From Hyphomicrobiaceae bacterium (lineage in GTDB: Bacteria > Pseudomonadota > Alphaproteobacteria > Rhizobiales > Hyphomicrobiaceae): a stretch of 34,482 nucleotides of DNA. A program made the translations under genes and the position numbers. The stretch's first letter is position 1, and each line of letters opens with the position of its first letter. Where the stretch lies: contig JABSQE010000006.1 of assembly GCA_013214245.1 (NCBI GenBank), forward strand, positions 2,501 through 36,982, given 5' to 3'. The notes under the pieces were generated by a model, which was not told the origin of the DNA, did no database searches, and saw only the letters and a program-made list of their open reading frames with translations. Positions 16,827-26,610 of this stretch are shown in pieces.

Positions 16827-17651
16827 TTAAAGAGTGAACGCTTGTTGTGCTGACAATTCCAATTCTATAAATACGCTCTCTTCATCGGTATCTAGTGCTA
16901 AGCTGTTTACGCACAGACCTTGCTGTTTAAAAAGAGAAAGGGCTAAAGCTTTAAAAATTACCGAATCTGTAGGAATGTGTTTTGCCTGATTAGATCGCGG
17001 TGATGAATACTCATCTGGTTTTCTTTCAATGGTTAAAACTACTGTGTCCAGGTTTTTACGGACTGTGAAAGCTTTTATTCCTGCTTTCAGAGGAGCTTGT
17101 AGGAGCTGAGAACGGAATAGATATGTAAGGGCTTTTATAGTTGTCTCATTACAGCCCCATATTTCAATTGAATGGGAAATCTGTAAATCTATAGATCTCA
17201 TCTCGTAACCTAGATCCTTAGTAGCACACAAAGCAGCCCTGCGAGCTATTGCTGAGAGATTATACGATCGAGAGCTAGAGACTAAATGTGGTATGTTTAA
17301 TTGAGAGGTAAGGCTCAAAGTTTCTTCTGCTGCCCGCAGCATATGCTTTGCACTTTCACTTATATGATCTAGATATTCGCGATAACGGTAAGATCCAACA
17401 GGACCGTATAATTCTTCGCGCATCATATCTGAAAAGCCGATAACGGAGTTTAAAGGAGTACGTAACTGATGTGATATTTGATGAGCTAATCCTTCCAATC
17501 CTTGATCTAAAGGTGTGCTATACTCAGTTTCATCATGTTTAGTTTGATTGTCCGGAAAACCTTGATGGTTATACTGATCTGATAAGATCGCATCTCTTGT
17601 TTTATCAAGCGTATAGTTTTTAAAAGCGCACTCGCTCGTAGCCCTTGTCAT
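16827..17651 (-). CDS. Histidine-kinase-like protein with HisKA domain and degenerate ATPase domain
   Basis: The 274 residues contain a clear dimerisation and phosphoacceptor region at about 52-115: ISHQLRTPLNSVIGFSDMM with His61 in the H-box position, then YREYLDHISESAKHML. The C-terminal 130 residues follow the order of a HATPase_c domain, but no N-box asparagines, no DxGxG motif and no GxGLGL lid can be found; the matching stretches read CNETTIKALTYLFRSQ and KALALSLFKQQG. There is no membrane helix and no obvious sensor domain in the first 50 residues. A GAAGGGAG-type ribosome binding site precedes the ATG, so it is probably expressed. It could be an eroded sensor kinase, or a pseudokinase or phosphotransfer protein that is phosphorylated by a partner. 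No response regulator lies nearby. Confidence 0.75.
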   Translation of the reverse strand: MTRATSECAFKNYTLDKTRDAILSDQYNHQGFPDNQTKHDETEYSTPLDQGLEGLAHQISHQLRTPLNSVIGFSDMMREELYGPVGSYRYREYLDHISESAKHMLRAAEETLSLTSQLNIPHLVSSSRSYNLSAIARRAALCATKDLGYEMRSIDLQISHSIEIWGCNETTIKALTYLFRSQLLQAPLKAGIKAFTVRKNLDTVVLTIERKPDEYSSPRSNQAKHIPTDSVIFKALALSLFKQQGLCVNSLALDTDEESVFIELELSAQQAFTL

Positions 17652-17772
17652 ATAAGCTCCCTTCTGACGAAGTCTCTAATTATGGTACCATATGTTACTA
17701 CCTTCTAAACGCGCTAACTTATTGCAACCGATTTTGCGAGTCGTGTCGAGGATAATAAGTGATATAGATTTA

Positions 17773-20427
17773 TTATCCTTCCAGCATTTTTAATGTGACT
17801 TCATATACATCACGAGATAATCCTGGTTTACTAGCAATTTCATCTAGAGTGATGTTGGCATATTGGCGGCGAGTTGGTTCCATAATTCTCCACGTGCTGA
17901 AGGCGCTAAGCAGGCGGGCTGCAACCTGTGGGTTGATTTTGTCGAGTGCTAGAACCTGCTTGCCGATAAAGTCATATCCTTTACCGTCAGGGCGATTGAA
18001 CTGCGATGGATTTTGCGTAGCAAAATTACCAATTAACGCTCTTACTTTGTTTGGGTTCGTTAGTGAAAATTGATCACAGCGCATGAGATTAGTAACTTGA
18101 GAAAGTGTAGTTTTAGCTGGAACGATAGCTTGTACGGCAAACCAGGTGTCTATTACGATATGATCATCCTGCCAGCGCTCATAAAAACTATCCAAGACGT
18201 TTTTGCGGGTTTCTGCATTGCCAAAGATCGCCAACATAGCAAGTGCATGAGCTTCATCGGTCATATTAGAAGCATCTTTATAATGTCTCATAAGCAGTTC
18301 CTTGTCACGAGCTTGTCCTCGTGATGCCAGAAGAGTCAAGCATGCATTACGTAAAGCGCGCTCGCCGGATTGCTCTGAACTAGGTGAAAAACTGCTGTTA
18401 GCATCAGTTGAACAGTAGAGCTTATAAAGTGTGCTACCAATAGCTACGCCTAAAGCTCTAGCGAAAAAATTACACGCTTTTAGAATGAGATCAGGATTAA
18501 TGTTATGCCCAATTTCTGTTGCAATCTCTGACTCGCTTGGTATTTTTAAAAGCACTGATCGATAAGATTTTCCTAAATTTCTATTATTAACTGATCGCTC
18601 AAGAGCTTTTGCATAATTTTGTATTTGTTCGTGGTACTCCCCAGACATCTGACTTTTCACCATACTAGCCAAAATGCGCATAGCGTAATCCGTTGTTGCT
18701 TGCCAACGACAAAATAGGTCACTGTCATGACACATCAAAAATGCCAGTTCTTGATCGGACTGTTCCGTTATTAGCTTCACAGGTGCGGAGAACCCGCGTA
18801 AATATGACGGCACGGGATGATGCGTAATATTTTTGAATTTAAACGTCTGGTTGTTTTGAGTAATGTGTACAACACCATTAGTTACGTGTTTACCGTTCGA
18901 ATCAAGAAGATCGAAATCATTACCATCTCCGTCTAAAAGACCAATTTTCAATGGGATATGAAGTGTTTTTTTATCATCTTCAATCTGTGTAGGCTGGGTG
19001 GTTTGCTTGACGAAAAGTTCTGCGGTTTCAGCCTTTGCATCATACTTCAGTTTACAAAGTAATTCTGGTGTGCCGGCTAGTGTATACCAGGTAAAAAACT
19101 GGCTAAGATCTATACTGGCTGTATCTTCGAAGCACTTGATGAAGTCTTCAATGGTTACAGATTGGTAGTCGTGTCGTTCAAAATAAAGGTCTATTCCAGC
19201 TCTAAAACTTTCAGATCCTAAAATAGTTTGGATCATTCGAACCAGCTCAGCTCCTTTTTCGTATACCGTTGCGGTATAAAAATTATTAATTTCAATGTAT
19301 TTGGAAGGTCGAACTGGATGTGAAAGTGGCCCGGCATCCTCTGCAAACTGACGTGCCCTAAGGGTTCGCACGCTTTCAATGCGCTCTACAGTGTGATCAC
19401 AATGATCAGCGACGAATTCTTGATCCCTAAAAACTGTAAGACCCTCTTTAAGGCATAGTTGAAACCAATCACGGCAAGTAATTCGATTGCCAGTCCAGTT
19501 ATGAAAATATTCATGAGCAACCACAGCCAGGATTTGTTGATAATGTTTGTCTGTCGCAGTATCAGAAGAGGCTAGAATTAAACGGTCATTAAAAATGTTA
19601 AGCCCCTTATTTTCCATAGCTCCCATATTAAAATCAGAAACGGCTACAATATTGAAAACATCAAGATCGTATTCACGACCGAATCGTTGTTCATCCCATC
19701 TCATAGATTTCTTTAATGAATCCATTGCCCAACTGCATCGCTTGGATTTACCAGGTTCTACATAAATGCGAAGGTCAATTTCTTTACCGGAGGCTGTAGT
19801 GAAGCTATCGCTCACAGATTCTAGATTCCCACCTACAAGAGCGAACAAATAGCTAGGCTTAGGGTGAGGGTCTTCCCAGATCACATAATGCCGTTTGCCG
19901 TCTTCACATACATCTCGTGTAATTAGATTACCATTAGATAATAGGATCGTCGCTTTATCTAGTCTTGCTTCGATACGCGTAGTGTACTTAGCAAGAATAT
20001 CAGGGCGATCTAAGAAATAAGTGATTCTGCGGAATCCCTCGGCTTCGCACTGAGTGCAGTAGATACCCTTGGACAGGTATAAACCGGTTAAAGCGATATT
20101 AGCTTGCGGATTAATAGTAGTAACGATTTCGAGTTGGAAATTTGTTATTGGGATTTGTGAAATAATAAGCTCTGTACTAGTAACGATGTAGGTATCCCAA
20201 CCTAAAACTTTACCATCTAGTCTCACTTCGTTCAGGTTTAGATTTTCCCCGTCTAGATGAAGTTTTTTAGATGGCAACGCAACCATGGGGTTTGGACGAA
20301 CTTCTAGTCGAGAATAAACCTTAGTTTCAGTTTCTGCCAGAATAAAATCTAGATAAATACTATCGATCAAATAGTCCGATGGCCGGTAATCCTTTAGGTG
20401 AATTGTGCGAGGCGTGTCGGTCTGCAT
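17773..20427 (-). CDS. pepN: Aminopeptidase N (M1 family zinc peptidase)
   Basis: A cytoplasmic metallopeptidase that removes N-terminal residues from peptides; 884 residues, the normal size of bacterial PepN. The N-terminal beta domain is at about 1-190. The catalytic domain carries the substrate-recognition motif GAMEN (269-273), the zinc site HEYFHNW (His305, Glu306, His309) and the third ligand Glu328 in LKEGLTVF. The C-terminal helical domain runs to the end. The long reading frame has no breaks. The ATG at 20427 has only weak ribosome binding potential. It sits downstream of no obvious partner; the gene before it (the Do-like protease) is 548 bases away on the same strand. Confidence 0.96.
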   Translation of the reverse strand: MQTDTPRTIHLKDYRPSDYLIDSIYLDFILAETETKVYSRLEVRPNPMVALPSKKLHLDGENLNLNEVRLDGKVLGWDTYIVTSTELIISQIPITNFQLEIVTTINPQANIALTGLYLSKGIYCTQCEAEGFRRITYFLDRPDILAKYTTRIEARLDKATILLSNGNLITRDVCEDGKRHYVIWEDPHPKPSYLFALVGGNLESVSDSFTTASGKEIDLRIYVEPGKSKRCSWAMDSLKKSMRWDEQRFGREYDLDVFNIVAVSDFNMGAMENKGLNIFNDRLILASSDTATDKHYQQILAVVAHEYFHNWTGNRITCRDWFQLCLKEGLTVFRDQEFVADHCDHTVERIESVRTLRARQFAEDAGPLSHPVRPSKYIEINNFYTATVYEKGAELVRMIQTILGSESFRAGIDLYFERHDYQSVTIEDFIKCFEDTASIDLSQFFTWYTLAGTPELLCKLKYDAKAETAELFVKQTTQPTQIEDDKKTLHIPLKIGLLDGDGNDFDLLDSNGKHVTNGVVHITQNNQTFKFKNITHHPVPSYLRGFSAPVKLITEQSDQELAFLMCHDSDLFCRWQATTDYAMRILASMVKSQMSGEYHEQIQNYAKALERSVNNRNLGKSYRSVLLKIPSESEIATEIGHNINPDLILKACNFFARALGVAIGSTLYKLYCSTDANSSFSPSSEQSGERALRNACLTLLASRGQARDKELLMRHYKDASNMTDEAHALAMLAIFGNAETRKNVLDSFYERWQDDHIVIDTWFAVQAIVPAKTTLSQVTNLMRCDQFSLTNPNKVRALIGNFATQNPSQFNRPDGKGYDFIGKQVLALDKINPQVAARLLSAFSTWRIMEPTRRQYANITLDEIASKPGLSRDVYEVTLKMLEG

Positions 20428-20975
20428 TACGATTGGCTCAATCTTAAAGGTTGTTGATTTAGGATACTGTTTATATCAAAAGATAACATATGATTAGAGT
20501 AGCAATCTAGATTTGATATGCCATATCTCTGCAGTTTTTTACTATAATCTTAAACAACAGCTTGACTGAATATCTAAAAAAATTTGGTTGAAATTAACTA
20601 ATGTTTCTTGTGAAATAATGTATAAATGTATCTATTTTTCTGGGCTTATAAGTAGCCAATTTAATTAAAGCAGTTTATTAGGATCCAAGATATCTCTAGT
20701 GTTAGATTGTATATAAGAACGACTACACACGGCCTTAACTAAAACAATTGCAAAAACTAGCTTAAAACGATTAACCAATGCCACCTCCAACTCACTCAGC
20801 TATTAGTGCTATATTTAGCAGAAAATTAAAGAAGTAAAAAAATCACCCTATATTTTGTAGTTATCTAATAATGAACATGCTATTACGCGTAAAGTTGTGC
20901 GAAGTGATTGTCTGGTGAATATGATTACTATGCTTTCTTAAACAGGGCTTGTTTCCTAAGATAACGAGTAACACA
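20428..20975. other. 548-base AT-rich intergenic region
   Basis: It lies between the Do-like protease and pepN, both on the minus strand, and should contain the pepN promoter. No open frame, strong hairpin or repeat was recognised. Confidence 0.4.
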
Positions 20976-22406
20976 TTATGATGGTATTTCGACCCTAAGA
21001 ACACGTTGACCTCGGCGAATTACCATTGACCACAACCGTCTAGGTCGCTGAAGATCGTTATCGAGTTGATTGACGTTAAGAACTTTACGGGCTCCCAGAC
21101 GCAACAATACGTCGCCTCTTCGAAAGCCAATATTAGCCGCGATTGACTTCGGAGAAACAGATAAAAATACCACACCTTCATCTGTTGAATTATCAAGCTG
21201 TAATTCATTAATAATAAAGGGAACAATGTTAGCTATGCGCGCTCCATCAAGAGGATGGTTTCCAGAAAAGTTTCTAATATCATTGGGATTTAGACGAGGG
21301 GCAGCTTGAAGCTTTAAATTAATTTGAACAAGGCGCCCTCGCCTCATTATATCGAGGCGAGCTACGTTGCCAACTCCTCGCGTTGTCAGTCTATAAAGAG
21401 CGGCACGCGCATCAGCAACTTCGTACCCGTCTATTGCAGTAATGACATCACCAATGAGTACACCAGCATCAGCTGCCGGTGCGTTATTGTGCAATTTAGA
21501 GACAAGTGCCCCTGCAATACGTTGAAGCCCCAAACTTCCTGCGATGCTTCTTGTAACAGTTGACAACTCTCCTCCAAACCAAGGTCGCTCAATTTTTCGT
21601 CCGGAAACGGCACTGTTTACATACAAACGTACTAGATTTGATGGAATAGCGAAGCCAATTCCATGTGAAGCTCCTGTTCGTGAATATATAGCAGTGTTAA
21701 TTCCAATTAGTCGACCGTTCATATCAATCAGAGCACCGCCGGAGTTGCCAGGATTGATTGCAGCATCCGTTTGGATAAAAACTTGTTCATCGGATTTTCC
21801 AAGACCTGAACGTGCTAATGCAGAAACAATTCCGCTAGTTACGGTTTGGCCAACACCAAATGGGTTCCCAATTGCGAGCACTATATCGCCTACCTCTAAA
21901 TCATCTGAATTTTCAAAATTCAGGAAAGGAAACGTTTGATCGTTACTCTCAATCTGTAGGACTGCGATGTCTGTCCTTTTATCGCTCATTACAACTCTAG
22001 CGCTAAACTCACGTTTATCAGCTAAGAGAACTCGAATTTCAGCGCGACCACTACTTTTGATAACATGAGCATTGGTAACCAATAAACCATGTTTATTAAT
22101 TATGACACCGGATCCAAGTGAATTTTGAGTGCGGTCTCGTGGTACGCCAAACCGTCGGTTGAAAAACTCCAAAAAGGAGTCATCCCCAATAAGGGGTGAG
22201 GCGAGATGCTGTTTTGACTGAACATATACATTAACTACAGCAGGTGCAGCACGTTTAACTATCGGAGCGAAAGAGTAGTATAGATTTGACTGTATGAGTG
22301 GTATTTGCTTTTGTGCAAAAGAAGGACTTATGTCAAAAAGCACACAAATTACGCAACAAATAACGAGGTCTTTGACACTCAATTTCCAATGCACTCTTTT
22401 ATGCAT
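20976..22406 (-). CDS. Periplasmic Do/DegP-like serine endoprotease
   Basis: An envelope quality-control protease, 476 residues. A signal peptide (about 1-31, ending SFA) is followed by the trypsin domain with catalytic His114 (TNAHVI), Asp146 (RTDIAVLQI) and Ser222 (NPGNSGGALID), so all three residues are present. Two PDZ domains follow: about 280-365 with a GVLIGDVITAIDG segment, and about 390-470 with GFRRGDVLLRLG. This is the full DegP/DegQ layout. The ATG at 22406 has a GAGAGG ribosome binding site. It is a second HtrA-type protein in the window besides the anchored one at the left edge. In this position the neighbouring dcw cluster would more usually continue with ddl and ftsQAZ. Confidence 0.93.
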   Translation of the reverse strand: MHKRVHWKLSVKDLVICCVICVLFDISPSFAQKQIPLIQSNLYYSFAPIVKRAAPAVVNVYVQSKQHLASPLIGDDSFLEFFNRRFGVPRDRTQNSLGSGVIINKHGLLVTNAHVIKSSGRAEIRVLLADKREFSARVVMSDKRTDIAVLQIESNDQTFPFLNFENSDDLEVGDIVLAIGNPFGVGQTVTSGIVSALARSGLGKSDEQVFIQTDAAINPGNSGGALIDMNGRLIGINTAIYSRTGASHGIGFAIPSNLVRLYVNSAVSGRKIERPWFGGELSTVTRSIAGSLGLQRIAGALVSKLHNNAPAADAGVLIGDVITAIDGYEVADARAALYRLTTRGVGNVARLDIMRRGRLVQINLKLQAAPRLNPNDIRNFSGNHPLDGARIANIVPFIINELQLDNSTDEGVVFLSVSPKSIAANIGFRRGDVLLRLGARKVLNVNQLDNDLQRPRRLWSMVIRRGQRVLRVEIPS

Positions 22407-22926
22407 TAAAACCTCTCATAAATCCTTACAGAAATGATAAATCTGATTGCAAATTACTTATGCCGGTTGTAACTGTCGATTTAAAATATAGTTTTTTTTG
22501 TATAATAAGCAGGCTTTGGAATAATTTACCGACATAGCTAATGGACGGGAACGATATGCACTTTTTTAAGTTCACTAAAAGCACTTAGTATCTCTAATTT
22601 TATGTCCCCAATAGTAGAGAAAAAGTTCTAGCTTCTTGAAATACGTACCTGATAAATGGCATTAAAGATATTATATGTATGCACTAAATAGTTAATTTCT
22701 TCGATATTTTAGCCAAGTTTTTTCTTATTTTACTTATTCCGAACTTTGAGATGCAAACTTTGGTTTCAAAGTTTGCATGTTCACAATTAATAAATTATAT
22801 TTATTGATGGCGATTCTAATATGATACCTAGATTTTTAAACCTAAACCTAATTTATAAATCTATATTCTATATGTTTAAATTTAATTAGCCGACCAACCT
22901 CTCAGAGCATGGTCTAAATTTGGAAG
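22407..22926. other. 520-base intergenic region with a strong palindrome
   Basis: It separates murB from the Do-like protease on the minus strand and should hold the murein operon end and the protease promoter. Apart from the palindrome listed at 22751-22778 it is AT-rich and gene-free. Confidence 0.4.
22751..22778 (-). terminator. Perfect 12-bp palindrome downstream of murB
   Basis: ATGCAAACTTTG (22751-22762) and CAAAGTTTGCAT (22767-22778) form a perfect 12-bp stem with a 4-base loop, the longest such structure I found. It lies about 150 bases after the murB stop. No T tract follows on either strand, so it could be a Rho-aided terminator, an RNA-stability element or a protein-binding dyad. 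Confidence 0.55.
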
Positions 22927-23844
22927 CTAACTTATACCAATGCGGACGATTTCCCATTGCAACTCAATACCGCTATTGGCCTTTACACGCTCGCGAATAG
23001 TTTCGCCAAGAATTTCAATATCGCTAGCAGTAGCATCATTATAATTAATAAGAAAATTGCAGTGTTTTTCAGAAACTATCGCGCCCCCAATACTTAGGCC
23101 TCGACAACCAGCTGCATTAACCAATTTCCATGCAGACAATCCTGGTGGATTTTTAAAGGTTGATCCACAAGTACGCTCACGAATCGGTTGATTCTGCTCG
23201 CGGTAGTCGGCAATTGCTTCCATTTCCTGTCGAATTTTTACTGGATCTCCAGTGTGACCCTGAAAAAGAGCTTCGGTAAAAATCCAATCCGGTGATATTT
23301 TACAGCTTCGATAAGAAAATCCTATATCTGACTTGCTAAGTATATGAATTTTCCCACCACGGTCAACCGCACGTGCAGTAAGTAAAATATTTTTAGTTTC
23401 CATACCATGTGCACCAGCATTCATTCTGACTGCACCTCCTACAGAGCCAGGAATAGTTCGGTAAAAAGTAAGACCAGAAATCCCAGCATTCGCTGCAACA
23501 CGAGCAACATAAGAGTCAGGTACAGCAGCACCTGTACGCAGGCGTTGGCCCTGTTCTATCTGGATCTTTAAAACACCGCGGCCGAGTCGAATTACAATAC
23601 CTTTGAGACCACCGTCTCGCACAAGAAGATTGGAGCCGTAGCCAATAACGTAAATAGGAATTTCACTTGGTAAATGAGTTAAAAAATAAGTAAGATCTTT
23701 TTCATCTACTGGGTAGAATAGCACCTGAGCAGGACCGCCTACACGAACCCAAGTAATATCACGCAGTGGTACATTCGCTCTCATTTTACCACGAAGTTTC
23801 GGCATTAGGGCACCAAGGTCCGCAGTAATATCAGGATGAGTCAT
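22927..23844 (-). CDS. murB: UDP-N-acetylenolpyruvoylglucosamine reductase
   Basis: It reduces UDP-GlcNAc-enolpyruvate to UDP-MurNAc with NADPH and FAD. From the ATG at 23844 it has 305 residues and its start overlaps the murC stop in an ATGA arrangement, indicating translational coupling; a purine-rich stretch lies just upstream. An in-frame ATG at 23889 would overlap murC by 49 bases and is less likely. FAD-binding motifs are GYGSNLLV (68-75) and YRTIPGSVGGAV (128-139) with the conserved Arg; the catalytic CGSTFKNP carries the proton-donor Ser; and a conserved Glu is near the C-terminus (ELQWEI). It is the last gene of this cluster; ddl and ftsQ, its usual followers, are absent. Confidence 0.95.
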   Translation of the reverse strand: MTHPDITADLGALMPKLRGKMRANVPLRDITWVRVGGPAQVLFYPVDEKDLTYFLTHLPSEIPIYVIGYGSNLLVRDGGLKGIVIRLGRGVLKIQIEQGQRLRTGAAVPDSYVARVAANAGISGLTFYRTIPGSVGGAVRMNAGAHGMETKNILLTARAVDRGGKIHILSKSDIGFSYRSCKISPDWIFTEALFQGHTGDPVKIRQEMEAIADYREQNQPIRERTCGSTFKNPPGLSAWKLVNAAGCRGLSIGGAIVSEKHCNFLINYNDATASDIEILGETIRERVKANSGIELQWEIVRIGIS

Positions 23845-25262
23845 AAGTTTCGCCTTTTCGCCATTAATCTTGGTAAAATATGCGCCCATTTTGTCGAGTG
23901 ACCTGCTCCCAGGAAAACGATAATATCACCTTCACGTGTTTCACTACAAAGTAATGAAGCAAGCTGATTAACATGCTCAACAGGAATAACATTCTTGTGC
24001 CCTTTAGAGCTTATTCCCATGGCAAGCGATGAGCTTGAAATACCGTCAATCAGTTTTTCGCCAGCGCTGTAAAGCGGCATAATGAAAATCTTATCAGCAT
24101 TCTCAAGGCAATTGCAAAAATCCTGAAACAAATCACGAACCCTTGAATAACGATGAGGTTCAAAAACCGCAAATACCTTTCCCTTTATCCCCTCACGGGC
24201 AGCAGCAAGCACAGCTTTGATTTCATTTGGATGATGACCGTAATCGTCATATACACTTACACCATAAGCTGTACCAATTAACTGAAAGCGCCTTTTTATA
24301 CCTGCAAATGAAGCTAGTGCTTTACGGATACAGTCATCTGGAATACCAGCTTCACTTGCAACTGAGATGGCTGCCAGAGCGTTTAATGCATTATGAACAC
24401 CAGGAATAGGTACCATCCATCGTTCAATACGACGCGCCTCACCAGGAACTCGCTTACCAAAATCTGCTGAAAAAAAAGTTTGATCTTTAATAATTTCAAC
24501 ATCAGTGAGAACAATATCAGCATAGGGCGAGAGCCCATATGTAATAAGACGACGGTTATCATGATGTAATTTGAGTTTATTGATCATGTCCAGCACCACG
24601 GCATGGTCTATACAAGCTACAATTAGACCATAAAAAGGTATTTGCTGCATGAACATAGCATACTGTGAATGCATGCTTTCAACTGAACCGAAAAAATCGA
24701 GATGTTCCGAATCAATGTTTGTAACTACGCCGATCTGAGTTGGAACTTTAATAAATGTACCATCGGACTCGTCTGCTTCCACAATCATCCACGGTCCCTT
24801 ACCAAGCCGAGCATTAGAATCCCAACTTTTAATAATTCCACCTGTGATGACAGTAGGATCCAGTGAAAAAGATTTAAAAATGTGCGCTATTAACGAAGTT
24901 GTTGTGGTTTTGCCATGTGTACCAGTTACCGAAATAGTCGCGTAAAGCCGCATCAATTCAGCCAGTATTTCAGCCCGGCGGATGATTGTAAGCCCCATAT
25001 TCCGCGCGGCCTCAAGTTCTGGATTAATGTCTTTAATCGCACTTGAAATCACGACATGCTGGGCATTTTTAAGGTTAGAAGCGTTATGGCCTATGAATAC
25101 ATTTATACCTTGCTCGCGCAAGCGTTGGACATTAAGACTGTCGCGCTGGTCACTACCTTGCACATAAAATTTTTTTGCGTGTAGGAGTTGTGCAATAGCG
25201 CTCATTCCAACACCACCAATTCCAATAATATGAATAACTTCTAAAGAGCGCGGCAGCTGCAT
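23841..25262 (-). CDS. murC: UDP-N-acetylmuramate--L-alanine ligase
   Basis: It adds L-alanine to UDP-MurNAc using ATP, the first step in building the peptide stem. It has 473 residues. The N-terminal Rossmann segment HIIGIGGVGMSAIA is at 11-24, the ATP loop GTHGKTT at 114-120, and the EADESDGTF motif follows in the central domain. DDYGHHPNEI marks the central to C-terminal region. AAGGA lies six bases before the ATG. The gene follows murG after 183 bases and overlaps murB by four bases. Confidence 0.96.
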   Translation of the reverse strand: MQLPRSLEVIHIIGIGGVGMSAIAQLLHAKKFYVQGSDQRDSLNVQRLREQGINVFIGHNASNLKNAQHVVISSAIKDINPELEAARNMGLTIIRRAEILAELMRLYATISVTGTHGKTTTTSLIAHIFKSFSLDPTVITGGIIKSWDSNARLGKGPWMIVEADESDGTFIKVPTQIGVVTNIDSEHLDFFGSVESMHSQYAMFMQQIPFYGLIVACIDHAVVLDMINKLKLHHDNRRLITYGLSPYADIVLTDVEIIKDQTFFSADFGKRVPGEARRIERWMVPIPGVHNALNALAAISVASEAGIPDDCIRKALASFAGIKRRFQLIGTAYGVSVYDDYGHHPNEIKAVLAAAREGIKGKVFAVFEPHRYSRVRDLFQDFCNCLENADKIFIMPLYSAGEKLIDGISSSSLAMGISSKGHKNVIPVEHVNQLASLLCSETREGDIIVFLGAGHSTKWAHILPRLMAKRRNL

Positions 25263-25445
25263 AGTTGATCCTTAGTGCTAAATGAACTTTAAGTAATTCT
25301 CTGTTTTAGTGAGTTAAAGCTATGAGTTTAGATAATTACCTTAGATGGCGACTCTTCAATTACATCAGCCTATAAAAAAACTTAGAATTTTAAATGCATT
25401 ACAAGGTGTGCTGGACATTGAAAAAATGTGGATTTTAGTTAAGCG

Positions 25446-26540
25446 TTATCTACCTGTAAGGTTCTCAATGAGGTCGGCTAGCTTGTTAACTGAATCTGAA
25501 CAACCCATTCTGCGAGCAGCAGCCGCCGCATTTTCGAGTTTAAGAGGTAACTCTAAAATAGTCTTCAAGGTATTTATCAACTCTTCAACATTAAGCTCGT
25601 TCTGTTCAATGCACCAAGCTGCACCGGCCTGAGTTAGGGTTTTTGCATTTTCTAGCTGATCATTATCTACTGCATTCGGTAACGGAACTAGTATCGATGG
25701 ACAACCAATAACGGAAAGTTCAGCTATTGTAGATGCACCCGAACGACATATTACAAGGTGAGCTAGAGCCATTTTGTGAGGCAGGTCTGAAAAAAAAGGT
25801 GCGCAGTTAGAAAAAATGTCCGCTTTTCTATAAGTTCTTTTGACGTCGTAAAGGTCCTCAGACCGACATTGTTGAGTGACAATTAATCGTTTGCGAGTCT
25901 GTCTGGGTAGAGAGCTTAGGGCTGGAGGTACAACTTCAGATAAAAATCGAGCCCCCTGGCTACCACCAAAGACCAGCACGTTAATAGTGTCTCCAACTAA
26001 AGGGGCACGGTAAATACGGTTGGCACTATCAATAACAATCTGGCGAACAGGATTACCTGTTACGTATACCTTATCAGATAGATCAGCATTTATGAATTTT
26101 ACTTTTTCAAATGATGTTGCTATCATATTGACATGCTTAGATAGCATTCTGTTGGCACGACCTAGGACTGCATTTTGCTCGTGAATTACTGTTGGAACAC
26201 CTCTGAGTAAGGCGGCGACAACAGTTGGAAAACTTGGATATCCACCAAATCCTATGACTGCACTAGCTGAAATTTGATTTAGGACTTTATTTGCTTTGAA
26301 AATTCCTCTGCCAAGTTTTGAAATTGTATTGATTAGCGGTAGAGGTGCCTTGGTAGTTATTGTTGCCGATGGAATCTGAAAAATTTGACATTCAGAGAAA
26401 TCAATATTGTATTTATTTCCGCGGGAGTCGGTCGCGAGATAAATGCTATGGCCGCGTTGCCTAAGCTCATCAGCCAAGGCAAGGGCTGGAAAAAGATGAC
26501 CGCCAGAACCACCGGCGGCGAGAACTATTTTTTTACCCAT
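25446..26540 (-). CDS. murG: Undecaprenyl-diphospho-muramoylpentapeptide GlcNAc transferase
   Basis: A peripheral inner-membrane glycosyltransferase (GT28) that makes lipid II from lipid I and UDP-GlcNAc. It has 364 residues with the glycine-rich GGSGGH loop at 10-15, HEQNAVLGRANR in the N-terminal domain, the second glycine-rich loop GGSQGARF, and the UDP-GlcNAc pocket CRSGASTIAEL followed by PLPNAVDNDQ. It lies between ftsW (70-base gap) and murC (183-base gap). Start at 26540 with an AAAGAG-type site. Confidence 0.96.
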   Translation of the reverse strand: MGKKIVLAAGGSGGHLFPALALADELRQRGHSIYLATDSRGNKYNIDFSECQIFQIPSATITTKAPLPLINTISKLGRGIFKANKVLNQISASAVIGFGGYPSFPTVVAALLRGVPTVIHEQNAVLGRANRMLSKHVNMIATSFEKVKFINADLSDKVYVTGNPVRQIVIDSANRIYRAPLVGDTINVLVFGGSQGARFLSEVVPPALSSLPRQTRKRLIVTQQCRSEDLYDVKRTYRKADIFSNCAPFFSDLPHKMALAHLVICRSGASTIAELSVIGCPSILVPLPNAVDNDQLENAKTLTQAGAAWCIEQNELNVEELINTLKTILELPLKLENAAAAARRMGCSDSVNKLADLIENLTGR

Positions 26541-26610
26541 GATAAACTCTTTGAGCTCTTAACGCTTCAACGAATTTAAAATACTATAACAAACAAAATT
26601 CTTATGCGTG

